Origin: Phanerodontia chrysosporium
Lineage: Eukaryota > Basidiomycota > Agaricomycetes > Polyporales > Phanerochaetaceae
Length of the DNA: 64,000 nt
Direction of reading: 5' to 3'
Assembly: GCA_001910725.1 (NCBI GenBank)
Contig: MJGA01000005.1
Location: forward strand, 1,674,001-1,738,000
Shown: piece after piece, positions 33,961-45,610 of the stretch
How the letters are laid out: the number at the start of each line of letters is the position of its first letter
Position numbering within the stretch: the first letter of the stretch is position 1
Notes under the pieces: model-generated
The model's database searches: none
What the model saw: only the letters and a program-made list of their open reading frames with translations
Told to the model about the DNA's origin: nothing
Made by a program: the position numbers and the translations under genes

Positions 33961-35408
33961 TCTTCCTGTACGCCTAGCTGTAAGCCACAGGGTTATACCT
34001 CATACCTCAAGCAATGTCGGCTTACCAAACTCCAGCGTAAATGCACTCTGCTCGCTGCGGCGCGCCGAAAGGTGTTAGACCCTGTACGTCACGGTGGGAT
34101 TCGCCATGCCCAGAACTGGTGCTGCAGAGGGTAGTTTGTATCGCGAAGCTCGAAATAAATGCGTGTGATGATCAATATGGTTTGACCTGAGCATAGCATG
34201 AAGACATTGTGGAGCTCGTGCGAGAAGTAAGTACGGACGAAGATTGGACATAGACCGAGACTTACTACAGTGAATGGAATATACGGATCCATCAGGCTAT
34301 TTACGTGACCGTTGCGCGCATTACCTAGAGTCACGATAGCTGCCACAATATTTCTATACTTTGCTATGTACACAGCTCTGTTCTACGCGATGTCATGACC
34401 GCGTGAGCGTACGTCCTCAACTTGCTAGAGACGAGAGACTCACAGAGTACGGAAGAGGCCTGTCGTATCCCAGAAATTCCTCGTCAACATCCTAAATACA
34501 TTACACCTAAGCTTGCAGAACGTCGGCTACGACCATGACCAAGGCTTCACGCGAAGGTCGAGAAGGCACAGCCTGAGGCCAGTGCGTGAGAGTTCTCGTA
34601 TTTGACGTGTCGGCGTGTGGAGAATGGTGTCCGTCCCAATGGTTAGAGTCGTGTGTGTGGCATGTCACTGAGGTGGAAAGCGTCAACTACGGCGGCACTT
34701 GACTGCGAGTAGATGAAGGAAAGTTTCGCATTCGAGTCGTGGCTCGACCGCTGGTCGCGGCGTCCTGCAGTGACAATGCGGTGATATGAGCTGTCAAAGA
34801 GAAATCTCGTATTCAGTCTGTTTTTACAAATGCAATACAGCTTACGGCAAGGTGTGGGGAATTAGCTATCTTCACCTGAGCATCAGCCTGTGGACCTGAG
34901 ACTGGAAGAGGCTGGACGCGAGCGGGAGCAATTGCGAACGGCTAGAAGCGCTCAGTTTTGATGGGTTGCCTGTTCGAGACGACTGGTGAACACCGCGGAC
35001 AACAACTAGGCTTGTGTGGCGCGAATACTTCGGGGTAGTCATCTCAAACCTACACACTATAAGGTACATTACAGCCGGAAGATCACTTCTGCAAATAGCT
35101 CGAAACCCGCAAATATGTCCAAAGCGCCGAAGCGGTGCTCCGACAGTAAACGCCACATTCAGCAGTACTGCTAGTAGCCGCAATGTCTTCACAACGTATG
35201 TAGATTTAAAAAGACCCCTTTCACACTGAAATAATGTATACTACTTATACCCAAGGCATGTCCTCACAGCAAGTCCCATCAGGCTCAGACTACCCGCGCC
35301 GGAAATGTTCTCATTGCACGCGTTACGTAACGAACATCACGCGGTGACCGTCACGTTCTACCTTGAGTTCTTTGGCGCCCATAATTATTCCCTGTGCACA
35401 CCTCCGCC
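33961..35408. other. Intergenic, possible remnant of a membrane-protein gene
   Basis: About 1.45 kb. On the minus strand at 34089-34480 there are hydrophobic stretches (TILIITRIYFELRD) next to plausible splice sites, which could be a decayed multi-pass membrane protein gene. No continuous gene model can be built. The rest shows nothing. Confidence 0.3.
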
Positions 35409-36291
35409 ATGTCGTCGAATCTCGCCGTCCTAACAAAATCGCATAAAATCATCGCGCAAAAGAAACGTGCGAAGAAGGAACAAATTAAGGAAGTAGTATT
35501 TGATGAGGATGCTCGACGGTGAGTGCGAAGGTTCTGACTTTGCGTGGACAAGTCGTCTAATGGGTAGTTCGCTGCAAGGGAATTCTTGACCGGCTTCCAC
35601 AAACGCAAGGTTCAGAAGAAGGAGGCTGCAAAGCAAAAGGCGCTTCAAAGAGAGAAGGAGGAAAGGCTAGAGGCACGGCGAGAGGTGCGTCGAGGCTTGG
35701 CTAACGCTCTCCTGTACCACTGACACTGGATGCTAGAATCGGCGGATGCTCGCTGAAAGAGCCGCTAAGAACGCAGCTGAAGTAGAAAAGGCATATGGCG
35801 CTATCATTGATGACGATGGTATGTGCACGATGAGTATTCATCGATTTGTCGCTCACGCCCATCGCGATGCAGACAGCGACGAGTGGGATGGCTTGGGTGA
35901 ACCCTCGGGCAGAAGAAAGGGGAAAGAGAGAGCTGATGAAAGGGAAGAGGAATACGAAGGCGAAGAACAGCTCGCGACCGTCACTGTCGTTGAAGACTTC
36001 GACCCAGACGAGCTCATTCACGGACCTAAGGCAGTAGACGCGGACGAGGATGAAGATGAAGACGCCAAGCAGCCACTTCCCCCGAAATCCATCTCAAAGC
36101 CCAAGCCGACTGACACAAAACCAAAGGCTACAACGACGACGAAGAAACTACAGTCAAAGGACCCAAAGAAAATCAAGTACCAGACAAATGCAGCGCGGAA
36201 AGTGGAGAGGGTGAAGCAGCAAAAGCGGAAGGTTGAGAAAGCCCAAAGAGCGGGAGGAAAGGGCTCGAGAAAGAGGGGAGGCAAGCGGTAA
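35409..36291 (+). CDS. RRP17: NOL12/Rrp17-family nucleolar rRNA-processing protein
   Basis: Rrp17/NOL12 proteins act in the nucleolus in 5' end processing of pre-60S rRNA. The start at 35409 gives MSSNLAVLTKSHKIIAQKKR. The family signature VVFDEDARREFLTGFHKRK is split by the first intron (about 35520-35579, acceptor TGCAAG|G). Two more introns precede NRRMLAERAAKNAAEVEKAYG (acceptor near 35735) and DSDEWDGLGEPS (about 35819-35871). A basic coiled-coil helix in the N-terminal half is followed by an acidic linker and a Lys/Arg-rich tail (ARKVERVKQQKRKVEKAQR) that is likely the nucleolar targeting and RNA-binding part. Stop at 36291. The identity rests mainly on the EFLTGFHKRK signature. Confidence 0.88.
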
Positions 36292-36367
36292 CCACATGGT
36301 ACGTACAATGAGTTTTCTACAGATGCAGATGTCTTAAGTTGTACTTGTGCAGACTGTCGAACGGATT

Positions 36368-37510
36368 CTATTTGTCAGTTCCCTTCTTCCATCCTACCCA
36401 CACGGCGTACGGCCCTTCCATTACTTCGTGGACGTGCCAGATATCCCACGCACCTTCCCCTGCTGCGAGCCATAGTTCCAAGAACTCTCTTACGACATCC
36501 TCGGCCCTGAGTTCTACGACCACGAGGACGGCAGTCTGTTCTGCGGTTGCCATATGGTCGATGGTGTCCACGAGCGCGGGCAAAAGCGACGGATGATAGA
36601 TGCAGTCGACCACCAATAGAAGATCTAACGGTGGATATGAGTACGCACTTTGTCGCTTGCTCGCAGGGCAATTCCGAAGGGCGACCCAGTCGAGTGCTTC
36701 AGCTGATACATTCATTTTTGTCGGGGCGCCTTTCACCGGAGAGGACGGAATGCTGAGGATGCCGTTCAAAGTAAGATTCTTCGTGATGAGCGGGACGAGG
36801 TCATCTATATCCGTTGCTGTATAGCGCCTCACGATGGGCGCGAGGATGACTCCGAGCAGGCCAGTTCCAGCCCTGGAGGAGCACATGAACTATGTTCGAC
36901 ACGCGCTTTGCAAGCAGCCTTACCCTAGCTCCAGTACATTCGCCTCTTGGAGGCGCGTTGGGTCCAGTAATGCCTTCGGATTCTGCGAGTGGTAGTCTCG
37001 CAGGAGCATCTGAGCAAACTCTGCGCTGCACAATCCTCAGCATGGAGGAGACTCGAGAGGTCCGTGGGACTCACCTTGCTCGCCATAGGACGCTACCAGT
37101 GTCGCCCTTCCTACTTCTCAGCGCAGTCTTATCCTGTGCAAGCTGTACCTCCAATGTCGCGTATTCTGTTTCGTTGCTCTTCTTCCTCGACGCCCTCCCC
37201 TTCGCCTTCCCTGAACTTTGGGACGGCTTCGGGTATGTGAATTCAAGGCTGAGCACATCTTTGTGGTTGTCCAGATATCCAAGCCCTCTGAAGTCCTTCC
37301 CGCTCCGTTCCGCATGAGACTGCTTCGCGGCCAGATCTGTGTACAGGAGAAAGACCTAGTCGATGAAGGCGTTGGACGGGGTTACGACGATAGGTTACGT
37401 GAAACTCGAGTGGCATTGCCGACCTCCTCATCCGCATCGGTTATGATAGACGAGCCTTCTGGTAATCTGCAGAGACCGAGGGAGGTAGACTGAGGGTCCA
37501 TAGCCTCCAT
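36368..37510 (-). CDS. EFM6/METTL21-like protein methyltransferase
   Basis: Rossmann-fold S-adenosylmethionine-dependent enzyme of methyltransferase family 16, which includes EFM6 and METTL21; members methylate lysines of elongation factors or chaperones. The SAM-binding motif VLELGAGTGLLG is created across an intron at about 36881-36930. DIDDLVPLITKNLTLNG follows (motif II/III). LLLVVDCIYHPSLLPALVDT holds the D-x-x-Y motif of this family. The C-terminus is WHVHEVMEGPYAVWVGWKK. The N-terminal exons hold MEAMDPQSTSLGLCR, KDVLSLEFTYPKPSQ and AEFAQMLLRDYHSQNPKALLDP. The exact donor near 37390 is unclear. The start at 37510 leaves 226 bases to the divergent Bos1 start. Confidence 0.85.
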
Positions 37511-37736
37511 GAGGGATGCGGTGCGTAAGGAGATGCTGCCTGAGCTTGCCTGAGCGCGCTCGCCGCCTATGCCGTGACAGCGTGACCCGCCGCTTTCCCT
37601 TCCTGGAAGTACACGTCGGTGGGCGTGCGGTACGCGCGCGCAGCCAACTCTGGTTTCGACCACGTCTTCTCCCTCTCCGTCTCCTCCCACTTCATCTTAT
37701 ACCTAGTCCTGACTTGATCCCAAATAAAAGGACGCC

Positions 37737-38731
37737 ATGAACTCTCTGTACACTCTGGGTGTACGCCAGACGAACTCAATTCAGAGCGATTTGGAGCGGC
37801 TGCGAAATGGGGACGCATCCGCAGCGTTGCTAGGTCTGCATCTTCGTCTTCTCTCGCGTGGGGGATGTTGCGGGTCTGGGAGTGGGTGTCCAGCTATTGA
37901 ACGTGTGGTCTGACGTTCGACAGGGCAGATATCTGCGTCGCTTGCTGCAATGGCGCGTACGGTGGATGACTACGACTCAATGGCGAAGCGTGAGATGATA
38001 AAGGCAAAGCAGGAGAAAGCTATGATGTGCGTATACTTCTCTATACATCAGTGTCAGAGCCTAACATCGCCCGTTCTGCGTCTTTGCTGTGACAGGCGCG
38101 TCCAGAAGTTCAGGTCAGACTATGCGGAGCTTCGTGCTCAGTTTGAGGCAATCAAGGGGGAGGTATGTACAATGCGCAACTGCCTGGCAGGAATCTGAAA
38201 ATTCGCGCACCTCTGCATCCAGAGAGAGGCAGCCTCGAGGTCGGAACTCTTTGCCTCGTCAACATCCACAGGACCTATGTCACCTGCACCTGGCGATTCA
38301 CGACGACGTTTCCTGTCCACGCAACCACCGACCAATACTGTGTCGGAATCACCGTTCCGAGGGCCTGAACCCCTCCCTATGTCAAATCTACGTGAAGACC
38401 ATGCGTTACGGGAACATGACTTCATCCGGAACACTGATTCACGACTAGACGAATTTCTTGCCCAAGGCCAAGCCGTCCTCAATGACCTGAAGGATCAAAG
38501 GAATGTTCTGAAAGGTACTCAGCGGCGATTACTGGACGCAGCGAACACACTAGGACTAAGCAGAAATGTTATTGGATGGATCGAGCGACGGAGGTGCGCT
38601 CATCTTCGCGAAACCTTTTCCTTCATATCTGACTTGGACTTGTTCACAGCACACAAGACATGTATATCTTCTTTGTCGGGGCAATCTTCACCTTCGTCTG
38701 TTTCTTTTTGATATGGAAGTACCTAGGTTAG
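37737..38731 (+). CDS. BOS1: Bos1/membrin Golgi Qb-SNARE
   Basis: SNARE acting in ER-to-Golgi and intra-Golgi vesicle fusion. The start at 37737 gives MNSLYTLGVRQTNSIQSDLERL, the classic Bos1/GOSR2 N-terminus. The next exons hold QISASLAAMARTVDDYDSMAKRE and RVQKFRSDYAELRAQFEAIK (Habc helices). A Ser/Pro-rich linker follows, then the SNARE helix (ALREHDFIRNTDSRLDEFLAQGQAVLNDLKDQ, with further heptads to IGWIERR). After the last intron (38594-38650 approximately) comes the membrane anchor DMYIFFVGAIFTFVCFFLIW and the stop at 38729-38731. Five exons, family-typical length. Confidence 0.93.
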
Positions 38732-39039
38732 GCTTGCTTTGGGGCCGCTAGCATGCTGGATTTTCGATTTTCCCTCTGTCTCTCTCGCCCTCTAGCACTC
38801 GCAATATATGATATCCTGTATAGCTGACAATAGTCTGCATCTTGATCGGAAAGTCTGCTGAAGCAAGCGGCGCCTTTGTGGCGCTGATCGCAAGGCGCCG
38901 CGCTGCCCCTTGTCCTTCAGCTTCAACTTCCACCATCTCCCCGTGAACGCGTCTTTTCACGCGCCAACAGCTCAATATCTACGATACCTCTCAACTTTAC
39001 GGCAAAGACACGTCGAGTGCACGCCTCGCATAGCCGAAT
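38732..39039. other. Intergenic, 3' end of BOS1 to DCC1 start
   Basis: 308 bases, tandem gene arrangement. Nothing specific seen. Confidence 0.4.
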
Positions 39040-40393
39040 ATGACAGAACTGAACCTCAGGTTCACGTCTTCCCCGGGCGCAGATTCCGGGACTTACAGAC
39101 TCCTAGAGCTTCCTCCAGAACTTCTCAAGATCATAGAATTATCAGGAGATGAAGAACCAGGGTATGTATCTCTTCTCATTGTCCGTGGTCAACGGGCTTA
39201 TGGTTGACCTAGCCTTGTCATTAAAGGTCAGCTGAACGAAGACGCCGTACTCTGTACGCGTGAAAAGACATATGCAATACGCTCTGTCGTCCTGTCAAAC
39301 TCGGTTCTAGTTGTCACTTCTCCAGAAGATGACTGTGGGGGCTCCGGTAGCGATGTGGTGATCCGTGACACCATACACGAAGTGCTCGAGGTCGTCCCAA
39401 CCCTACCCAGACTGCAGAGGCTGACGGGGATGTTGAGGGGGCAAGAGTACGATGAAGGTCACGAGGACGATGTGGATTGGTATTCAGGCGACGAGGAACC
39501 CATGCATGTGAGTCTGCAATGCCCTGTGTCGGTTGTGTTGCTCAACATGGACTCTGCAGAGCAAGAGTCGCCGATTGACTTACGAGGAGGCGCGAGATGT
39601 ACTACAAGCAAGCGATCTCGAACTCGCGAGGGGGTTAAAGCAGAGACGAATACTCATTATAGATGGCGAGTGACATGCCTGCTTCACGGTGTCTTTTGCC
39701 TCTGAACGCGTCCGTCAGGTGCACTGCGGCCGATATCACGCTCATATCTCACTGCCATACTCGAGTTCCTTCTTACGGCCCTTGTGGCAAATTCTCTGTC
39801 GCACGAGTCAGCACCCGAAGATGAGCTACTAGCTGTGCTCGAACACGACCATGAAGTCAAGCGGGACGTGGCGCGGCAGGTCATGGCCTGGTTCGGCGAG
39901 ATCAGGAACGGGAGGTGGAAAATGGACGTGGACGCAACAGTCAAGGAAGTCGGGCTGGGCATATTGAAGGCATACAGGGTACGTCGCCTTGCAGATGCAA
40001 CGTTCGCATGCGCTCTAACAACTCTACCAGAACGACGCGATACCCGAGACCGACTTCCTGGTGAAGTGGCGCACGGCAGTAGGCGATACCTTCGAGTCCG
40101 CCGTTGACCTGAAGCTCCTCCTGGGAAACTACCTTTCAAATCCCGCACCATTCAGCACCTCTCATACACCGCTCATCAGCTATTTTCCCGCGTCGGAACT
40201 GCCAAACGACCCACCAGCCCGCTTTGCGGACCTGTTCCTCACTCGTCAGCGCTGGAAGGCCGATGACATCTCGCCGTTCCTCGCGGACATCGTCGTTGAC
40301 AACAAAGAACGCGACAAGTTACTGCTCAAGTATGCCCGTGCTATCACGGACAAGGACGGCGTGTGGTACACTGCGCGGGCAAAAATGGGATAG
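39040..40393 (+). CDS. DCC1: Dcc1, sister chromatid cohesion protein of the Ctf18-RFC complex
   Basis: Dcc1 with Ctf8 and Ctf18 forms an alternative PCNA loader needed for cohesion at replication forks. The start at 39040 gives MTELNLRFTSSPGADSGTYR and LLELPPELLKIIE. The family motif LVIKGQLNEDAVLCTREKTYAIR follows a first intron ending near 39214, then SNSVLVVTSPED. DTIHEVLEVVPTLPRLQRL, RLTYEEARDVLQASDLEL and the winged-helix part (WRPISRSYLTAILEFLL, FLVKWRTAVGDTF) come in order. The C-terminal segment DISPFLADIV...DGVWYTARAKMG is characteristic. Five to six exons; stop TAG at 40391-40393. No breaks seen. Confidence 0.93.
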
Positions 40394-40464
40394 ATTGTGT
40401 CTAGAGGTATATTACATGTATATATGTATATATATATTGCACATTTGCCGCCGCGACTATCGCT

Positions 40465-42179
40465 TTACTCTTGATTCGTTCGCTGTCGTTTTGGTGCGGG
40501 TTTGTGTTCGTCGTCAAGCTCGTCAGCGAACAGCTCGTCAGCGAACAGCTCGTCCGTCTCTGATTCATCGGCGTCGTCGTCAGGATCCAGCTTCTCGTCA
40601 ACTACATATGCATCCTCATCTCGAGCCACTTCCCCATCTGATATATCCACTGGCTCGTCCACCTGGTCCGTAGTGCCCGCCTTGCGCTTCGTCCCCCGAG
40701 CTTTCTTCGGCTTGCTTTCTTTGGCGGGCGGCACAACAACACGCGTCTCCGCTTTGAGCTCTTCTGCGGTGCGCGAGACAAACTCCCACAGGCTGCGGAC
40801 GACCTTGTTGTTTGTGCGTACGTCATGGTGTGTTTGGCGCACAGAACGGCGAAGTTCAAGAACTTTCCTGGCCAGTATAGCGTGCGGGACGTCCGGGAGG
40901 ACGTATAACATGACACCTGTTCCTGTGTGAGCGAATGATCCAGGGGTAGACGAAGGAAGATCATACCGATGAAGATGAACTCGACGGGTGCGACGCGCTC
41001 TGTGATTTCTGTGAAGGCAGCACTGTACTCGGGCGTGTTCGCGAGCGTGCTCATCGTCTGCAGCACCGTGTCGACACTGTCTTTGAACGTCGCGCTTGGT
41101 TCGCTCGGTTGCTTAAGCCACGCTTCAAGACCCGAGACAATTGAGAGCCGCACAGTCGGCAGGCTCTCACAGCAATAGGCAATCCGGGCAATGCCCACGA
41201 AATCTTTAGCGCGTGTACAGTCGAGCTTAATCCGCGCGGCGAGGCTCGTGTCCTCCGGACCAAGGTACTTGGGGATGAGCTCGCATGCCCAGTCTGTGCG
41301 TGGCGACTGAATGGCCTGTAGTTTCTCTGGAGCGTCGCATCAGTGAATAAGGACCAGATACACAGAAGCCATCCAACCTGCTGATCCGAGAGGCATACCC
41401 AGCTGAATGCGCTGGAATATCTCGCGTTCCTGATATTCTGCTATGCCCCTGTATGTCACTAGTTCGCATGAAGTCAGACAGGACTGGCCATCGGGATGAC
41501 AACACCCACCACACCGCAGTCGAATATTATCAAACTTGGCCTTGAGCCGCCTTGGAAGCAGGACAAATTTCTTCACCTGGGTGCCCTTCACAGACGAGGG
41601 TGGCACTGTGTACCATAAATTCTGCTTAGTCACAGGGTGTTTGTCTGTGACCGCCCATAAGCACAAGCCCTTCAATTTGTATCTTGTGGACACTGACAAG
41701 GGATCTGGGTGCGAGCTACCATTGAGTTCATCAGCTTGATGTCAACAGGAAAAATCACACACAACTCCATTCATGAAGCTCACAATGCTCGTGAGTCTCT
41801 GCTGGCCATCTACACAGTGCTTGACAAGTTTCCCTTTTCTATTTACTTCTGCAAAGAGGATGTTCGGAATTGGGCAATTGATCATGAGGGAGTCGATGAG
41901 CATTTTCTGTTTGGCCGCTGGCCATACGGGATCTTTCTCCCAGTCAAAGTCGTGAAAGCACATAAGATAGGGGTACGTACCTCTTTGATAAGGAGGGTTT
42001 AGGATAATTCCCCCTTCTGAGATCCGTTTGTATAAAGTTGGTGGGGTCAAAAGCTCCTCGGATGCGTCTCCTGAGCCGAGTATTGGTAGGCAATCCGGAA
42101 TATCGGGGTAAAGGCCGTCATCTTCCTCGTCGTCATCGTATTCTATCTTGACGGGACTGAGGTCGTCTGGGGAAGCCAT
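40465..42179 (-). CDS. Fungal DUF262-domain protein (GmrSD N-terminal-like)
   Basis: Belongs to the DUF262 family, related to the N-terminal ParB-like domain of bacterial GmrSD type IV restriction enzymes. The fungal members have no established function. The start at 42179 gives MASPDDLSPVKIEYDDDEEDD. The domain runs LTPPTLYKRISEGGIILNP, KQKMLIDSLMINCPIPNILFA and the diagnostic KHCVDGQQRLTSIVSFMNG (about 41790). Later exons hold GTQVKKFVLLPRRLKAKF and VTYRGIAEYQEREIFQRIQLG. A helical segment (TRAKDFVGIARIAYCCESL, ATFKDSVDTVLQTMSTLA) follows. The C-terminal tail (40465-40750) is Lys-rich then strongly acidic, with a small FADEL repeat. About six introns. The tail suggests a nuclear protein; this is inference. 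Confidence 0.82.
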
Positions 42180-42431
42180 ATGGAGAAGGATGAGTGGAAG
42201 ACACGAAATACGACCAGGTCACGGTCGCCGACGCGGTAGGCCAGCAAGCGCCTGTCGCGATCGGTGAGTCGTCCCAGACAACGTGACCGCTGGCGGATGA
42301 CCTCATCACCGTTTCTCTCGACGACTCTAGGCTCAGCTAGCACTTCCTCCAGTATCTCAGTCGTGTATATATGCGCAGGAAGGGTACGGTGGCTCTTCTC
42401 TTCCTCATCCTCGCTGAAAACTCGTCTCAGA
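42180..42431. promoter_or_regulatory. Short divergent promoter between the DUF262 and Tcp11 genes
   Basis: 252 bases between two divergent start codons, so the two genes probably share a bidirectional promoter. No clear TATA box. Confidence 0.5.
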
Positions 42432-44413
42432 ATGGACGCTTTGATCACTAGGCTACAGGAAAAATTGCACGAGCATCCAAGACACGCAGCGTTACAAGAT
42501 GCTATATCAACGCTGCGCGCATTGGCCGGCCAGAGAAAGGGGGACAAGGCGACCTTGGAAAGCTTGGAACATAATCTGCGCTTGCTGCGCGAGGAGGGAC
42601 TATGGACTCCGACAGCAGAAGAGGAAACTATGCTGAAAGACTTACGCAAGGTGCGCCATGCTGCATGTCTACCGAAGTTCGTGGGATGATAACGGGCTTT
42701 AACATAGACTAAGCCTAGCTCTGGTATGCCCAGAGTTACTGCACATCCGGGGCGGGCAGTCTCCCGGTTACCATTCTCGTTTGCGACTCCAACAGCACTG
42801 CCGATGGAGTTGTACGGGATACTCAATCAAGCCTACTATCTGCACCTACTTGCGACGGAGCCTGAGAGCGTTCTCCTCCTGGGAAAAGCTTGCTGTCTAC
42901 GCTATCAAGACCGCATTCTGAGCATCAAGCACCGTCTGCACTGCACGAGCGCGTCGAAGATCTAGTACATAGGGCGTTTTGGGACGAGGTGAGTATTTCA
43001 AGGCCCAAATTTGTCACGCGTATCCTCATATATGCTATCAGGCTTTCGAATCTCTATCTAATCCGTCACCGCCGGTACAACTGACACGCCTGAAGCGTCT
43101 GTACGAAGACCTCCACATTGCCCTCTCGCCCCTGTTGCCGAAAAACCATCCGGTCCTGGTGACCCTGTCGTCTCCTCTATCTCCGACATCATCTCCACTG
43201 CGCTCCGCAGCTATACACCTTCGCGAAGTTCTGCAGAGCCTTCGACAACGCTGTGCGCCTGCACGGGACGCACAGCTCGACACACTTGTGCGAACTCTAG
43301 AAGATTCCCCAGACAACGAACTCCCGAGGAGGATTGTGAATGCCGTTCGCGCCATGCTGAAGCTCGCCGAAGAGATGAAAGACGACTTATCGCAGTTCGT
43401 TCTTGGCACAATGAGCGAGCAGCAGCTGCGCGACGTTATCGTTACGGAGGCGACCCATCGTGAACGCGAGATCGTCTTGCAGCTCTGGCGTCCTGACATG
43501 CTAAAGAATGAGTGGGAACGCTGGCTAGAGGAAATTCCATACCCTTCAGAGGCGACCGATGTGAAAACATCGTCCCACGGAAGATTCATTCAACGACTCA
43601 TGACCGCTCTGGGCACCAATCATGCAGTATCTTGCAATCTTCCTACCATTACAGTACATGTATCCCCACTGGCGCCTTGGAGCCGGAGCCGTCAACAGAT
43701 TCCCCACCTGCTCCTCCCAATTCCCTCCCACCACCCTTACTCTTCATCACTCCTTCACTATTCTACATCCAGAATTACCTGCAAGCTCTCGTTATCGCCG
43801 CATCACTACGTGCACTTGTGCGAATTCCAACGACGCCGCTGAAGCGCAAGCTCGATGCTGGCGACGATGAGCTGTCGGAGCACAGCTTCCTCACGCGCAT
43901 CTGGACGCTGCTCAAGGCCGACATCGACGGAGACCCACCTCGGACAGCCTGAAGGTCGTGAACCTCGCGGACGAGGTCGTGCGCATCAGCCAGGCGTACG
44001 GCGGGACGCTACACCAGAATGGCACAGACAAGCGCACCATGGAGACCCAGCTCCGCGAAGCTGTCGACCGTACACTGAAGCCGACGGACCCCGTGTTCCA
44101 GCTGCTTCAGAGGCGGCTCGTCGAGGCCCTCATGACGCACCTCGTGCAGCAACCGCCTGTGCGCAGCCAGCCCGCACCAGAGCTGCACACAGGCCGCGCC
44201 CTGCCGGGCAGAGCGAACGGACACAAGCCGAAGCTTGTCCTCGACAGCCACGAGGGCGTGCACCTCCAGGTCGACTTTGCACGCGAGACGCTGAGCGTAA
44301 AGGGGTTTGATCACCCTGTCCTCAGCAACGCCGTGTCAGATGTTATCCTCAAGCTGCGCAAATGCATCGCCTGGACCGAGCTAGTATGGACGGACCTCTT
44401 TCAGCAACCATAG
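42432..44413 (+). CDS. Tcp11 (T-complex 11/Sok1)-domain protein with one apparent frame break
   Basis: Tcp11-domain proteins include yeast Sok1, tied to cAMP/PKA signalling. The start at 42432 gives MDALITRLQEKLHEHPRHAA. The middle exons carry LHERVEDLVHRAFWDE and the core family motif LREVLQSLRQRCAPARDAQLDTLV (about 43220-43290). It continues with IVNAVRAMLKLAEEMKDDLSQFVL and HREREIVLQLWRPDMLKNEWERWL. The later part reads IQNYLQALVIAASLRALVR, then SFLTRIWTLLKADIDGDP. At about 43932-43940 the frame drops one base in a C run before resuming as SLKVVNLADEVVRISQAYGG. Exon joins at 42650-42960 and 43600-43700 are not certain. The end is at TAG 44411-44413. Confidence 0.78.
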
Positions 44414-44988
44414 AGTACGAGGGCAAAATTCGAGCTGTAGAATAATTGCACATTGTAAGTACGTCTAACCTGGCAAGGCTCTATATGTACACACAAGCTT
44501 ATTTGATAGGCCATATAGAACAGACCGTAATTTCTCAATCATCATGTTCTATGTCATCTGGTTAGTCATCTCAGTCGGCGTAACGCCGATTTTCTAGCAG
44601 TTGACGGCCGAGCGCTGTACTACGATCGACTCTTGTGGGTGCGTGTATGTGCTCTCTGGATTGCACCCGAAGCCGTCGGTATCTCCATATCGGGTAGAGG
44701 TCGGGAAACAACACTCTCCTTATATGAGTTGCAGCACGGCAGGTGGACAGGTGAGAGAACCGGACAACGTTTGAGATATATTCGCTCAATCTCTGACGGT
44801 CACAATACTAGTATGAGACATGCCGGACAGTACAGACGGTACACAGGATTCGATACAAGACCATTACCCGGGCCGCGATGGATGAGTTCGCATGAGCACG
44901 AATCTCTATTGAGGATCAAAAGTCAGTGCGATACGAAGACGCGGTTGAATCATGTTAGCTTGCCGTGCAGTGCAAGTACAGATCTAAC
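44414..44988. other. Convergent intergenic region
   Basis: About 575 bases between the 3' ends of the Tcp11 gene and the second hydrophobin. No gene recognised. Confidence 0.4.
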
Positions 44989-45509
44989 TCAGAGAATAAC
45001 GGGAATACAACCGACGGAGATGAGACCACCCTAGTGAGTGAACTGCTGAGTCACGTACTCGTACGGTGAAAAGATTGGCTTACCACGTCGTTGTTCTGGC
45101 AGCAGACAACGTTGTTCTTGCACTGGCCGCCACCGACTGCGACAACAGAGATGGGGGAGCAGTCGAGACCCAAGAGGACGTCGACTCCCTGAACGACGAC
45201 ACCGAGCAGGCCGAGCAGCAGGGAGCCCGCAGGACTACTGGCCTGTCAGAGGTGGATGCAATACAATGAGCGACTCGTCTATCTGTATGTGAGTGGGTTT
45301 ACCTTCTCAAGGCTGTTGCAGCACTGGACGGGACCGGTAGAGCAGCTAGGCGTGGCCGATGGGGTCGCGGTCACTGTGACTGTCGCGGTTGCGGTTGCAG
45401 TCGTGGTGCTGACATCCCAGCGCTTGGCGTTCTGCGGGTTGGGGGTGGCGGCCGCAAGAACAGCAAGGGCGAAGAACGCGTAGAGGAACGCAATGGGGCG
45501 GGCGAACAT
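44989..45509 (-). CDS. Class I hydrophobin
   Basis: Secreted surface-active protein of the hyphal wall. The start at 45509 gives the signal peptide MFARPIAFLYAFFALAVLAA, then TPNPQNAKR and a Thr-rich spacer (STTTATATATVTVTATPSAT). The eight cysteines read SCSTGPVQCC, LDC, GGQC, VVCC and VGC. Exons are 45303-45509, 45084-45242 and 44989-45030. The introns are 60 and 53 nt and fall at the same places as in the two other hydrophobins here. The last exon encodes GGLISVGCIPVIL, identical to the third hydrophobin except one residue, so these two are the closest pair. Length about 135 aa, normal for the family. Confidence 0.94.
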
Positions 45510-45600
45510 CTTGAATGGTGCTGTTGGGCAAGAATTGGCTGGTGCGGAAGGCTTCGAGAGAAGTTGCTCGACCTGGCCTTCCGCCTTGCCTCGCAATGAG

Positions 45601-45610
45601 CTTTTATGTG
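45601..45610 (-). promoter_or_regulatory. TATA-like box of the second hydrophobin
   Basis: CACATAAAAG read on the minus strand, about 95 bases upstream of the ATG at 45509, at a spacing similar to the other hydrophobin genes. Confidence 0.5.

Noticed and set aside
34089..34480. Hydrophobic minus-strand gene
   Set aside because: Only fragments with unclear splice joins; reported as a possible remnant in the intergenic note and not as a gene.
40536..40565. Tandem CAGCTCGTCAGCGAA repeat as a possible regulatory array
   Set aside because: It is coding, giving a duplicated FADEL in the DUF262 acidic tail, and has only two copies.
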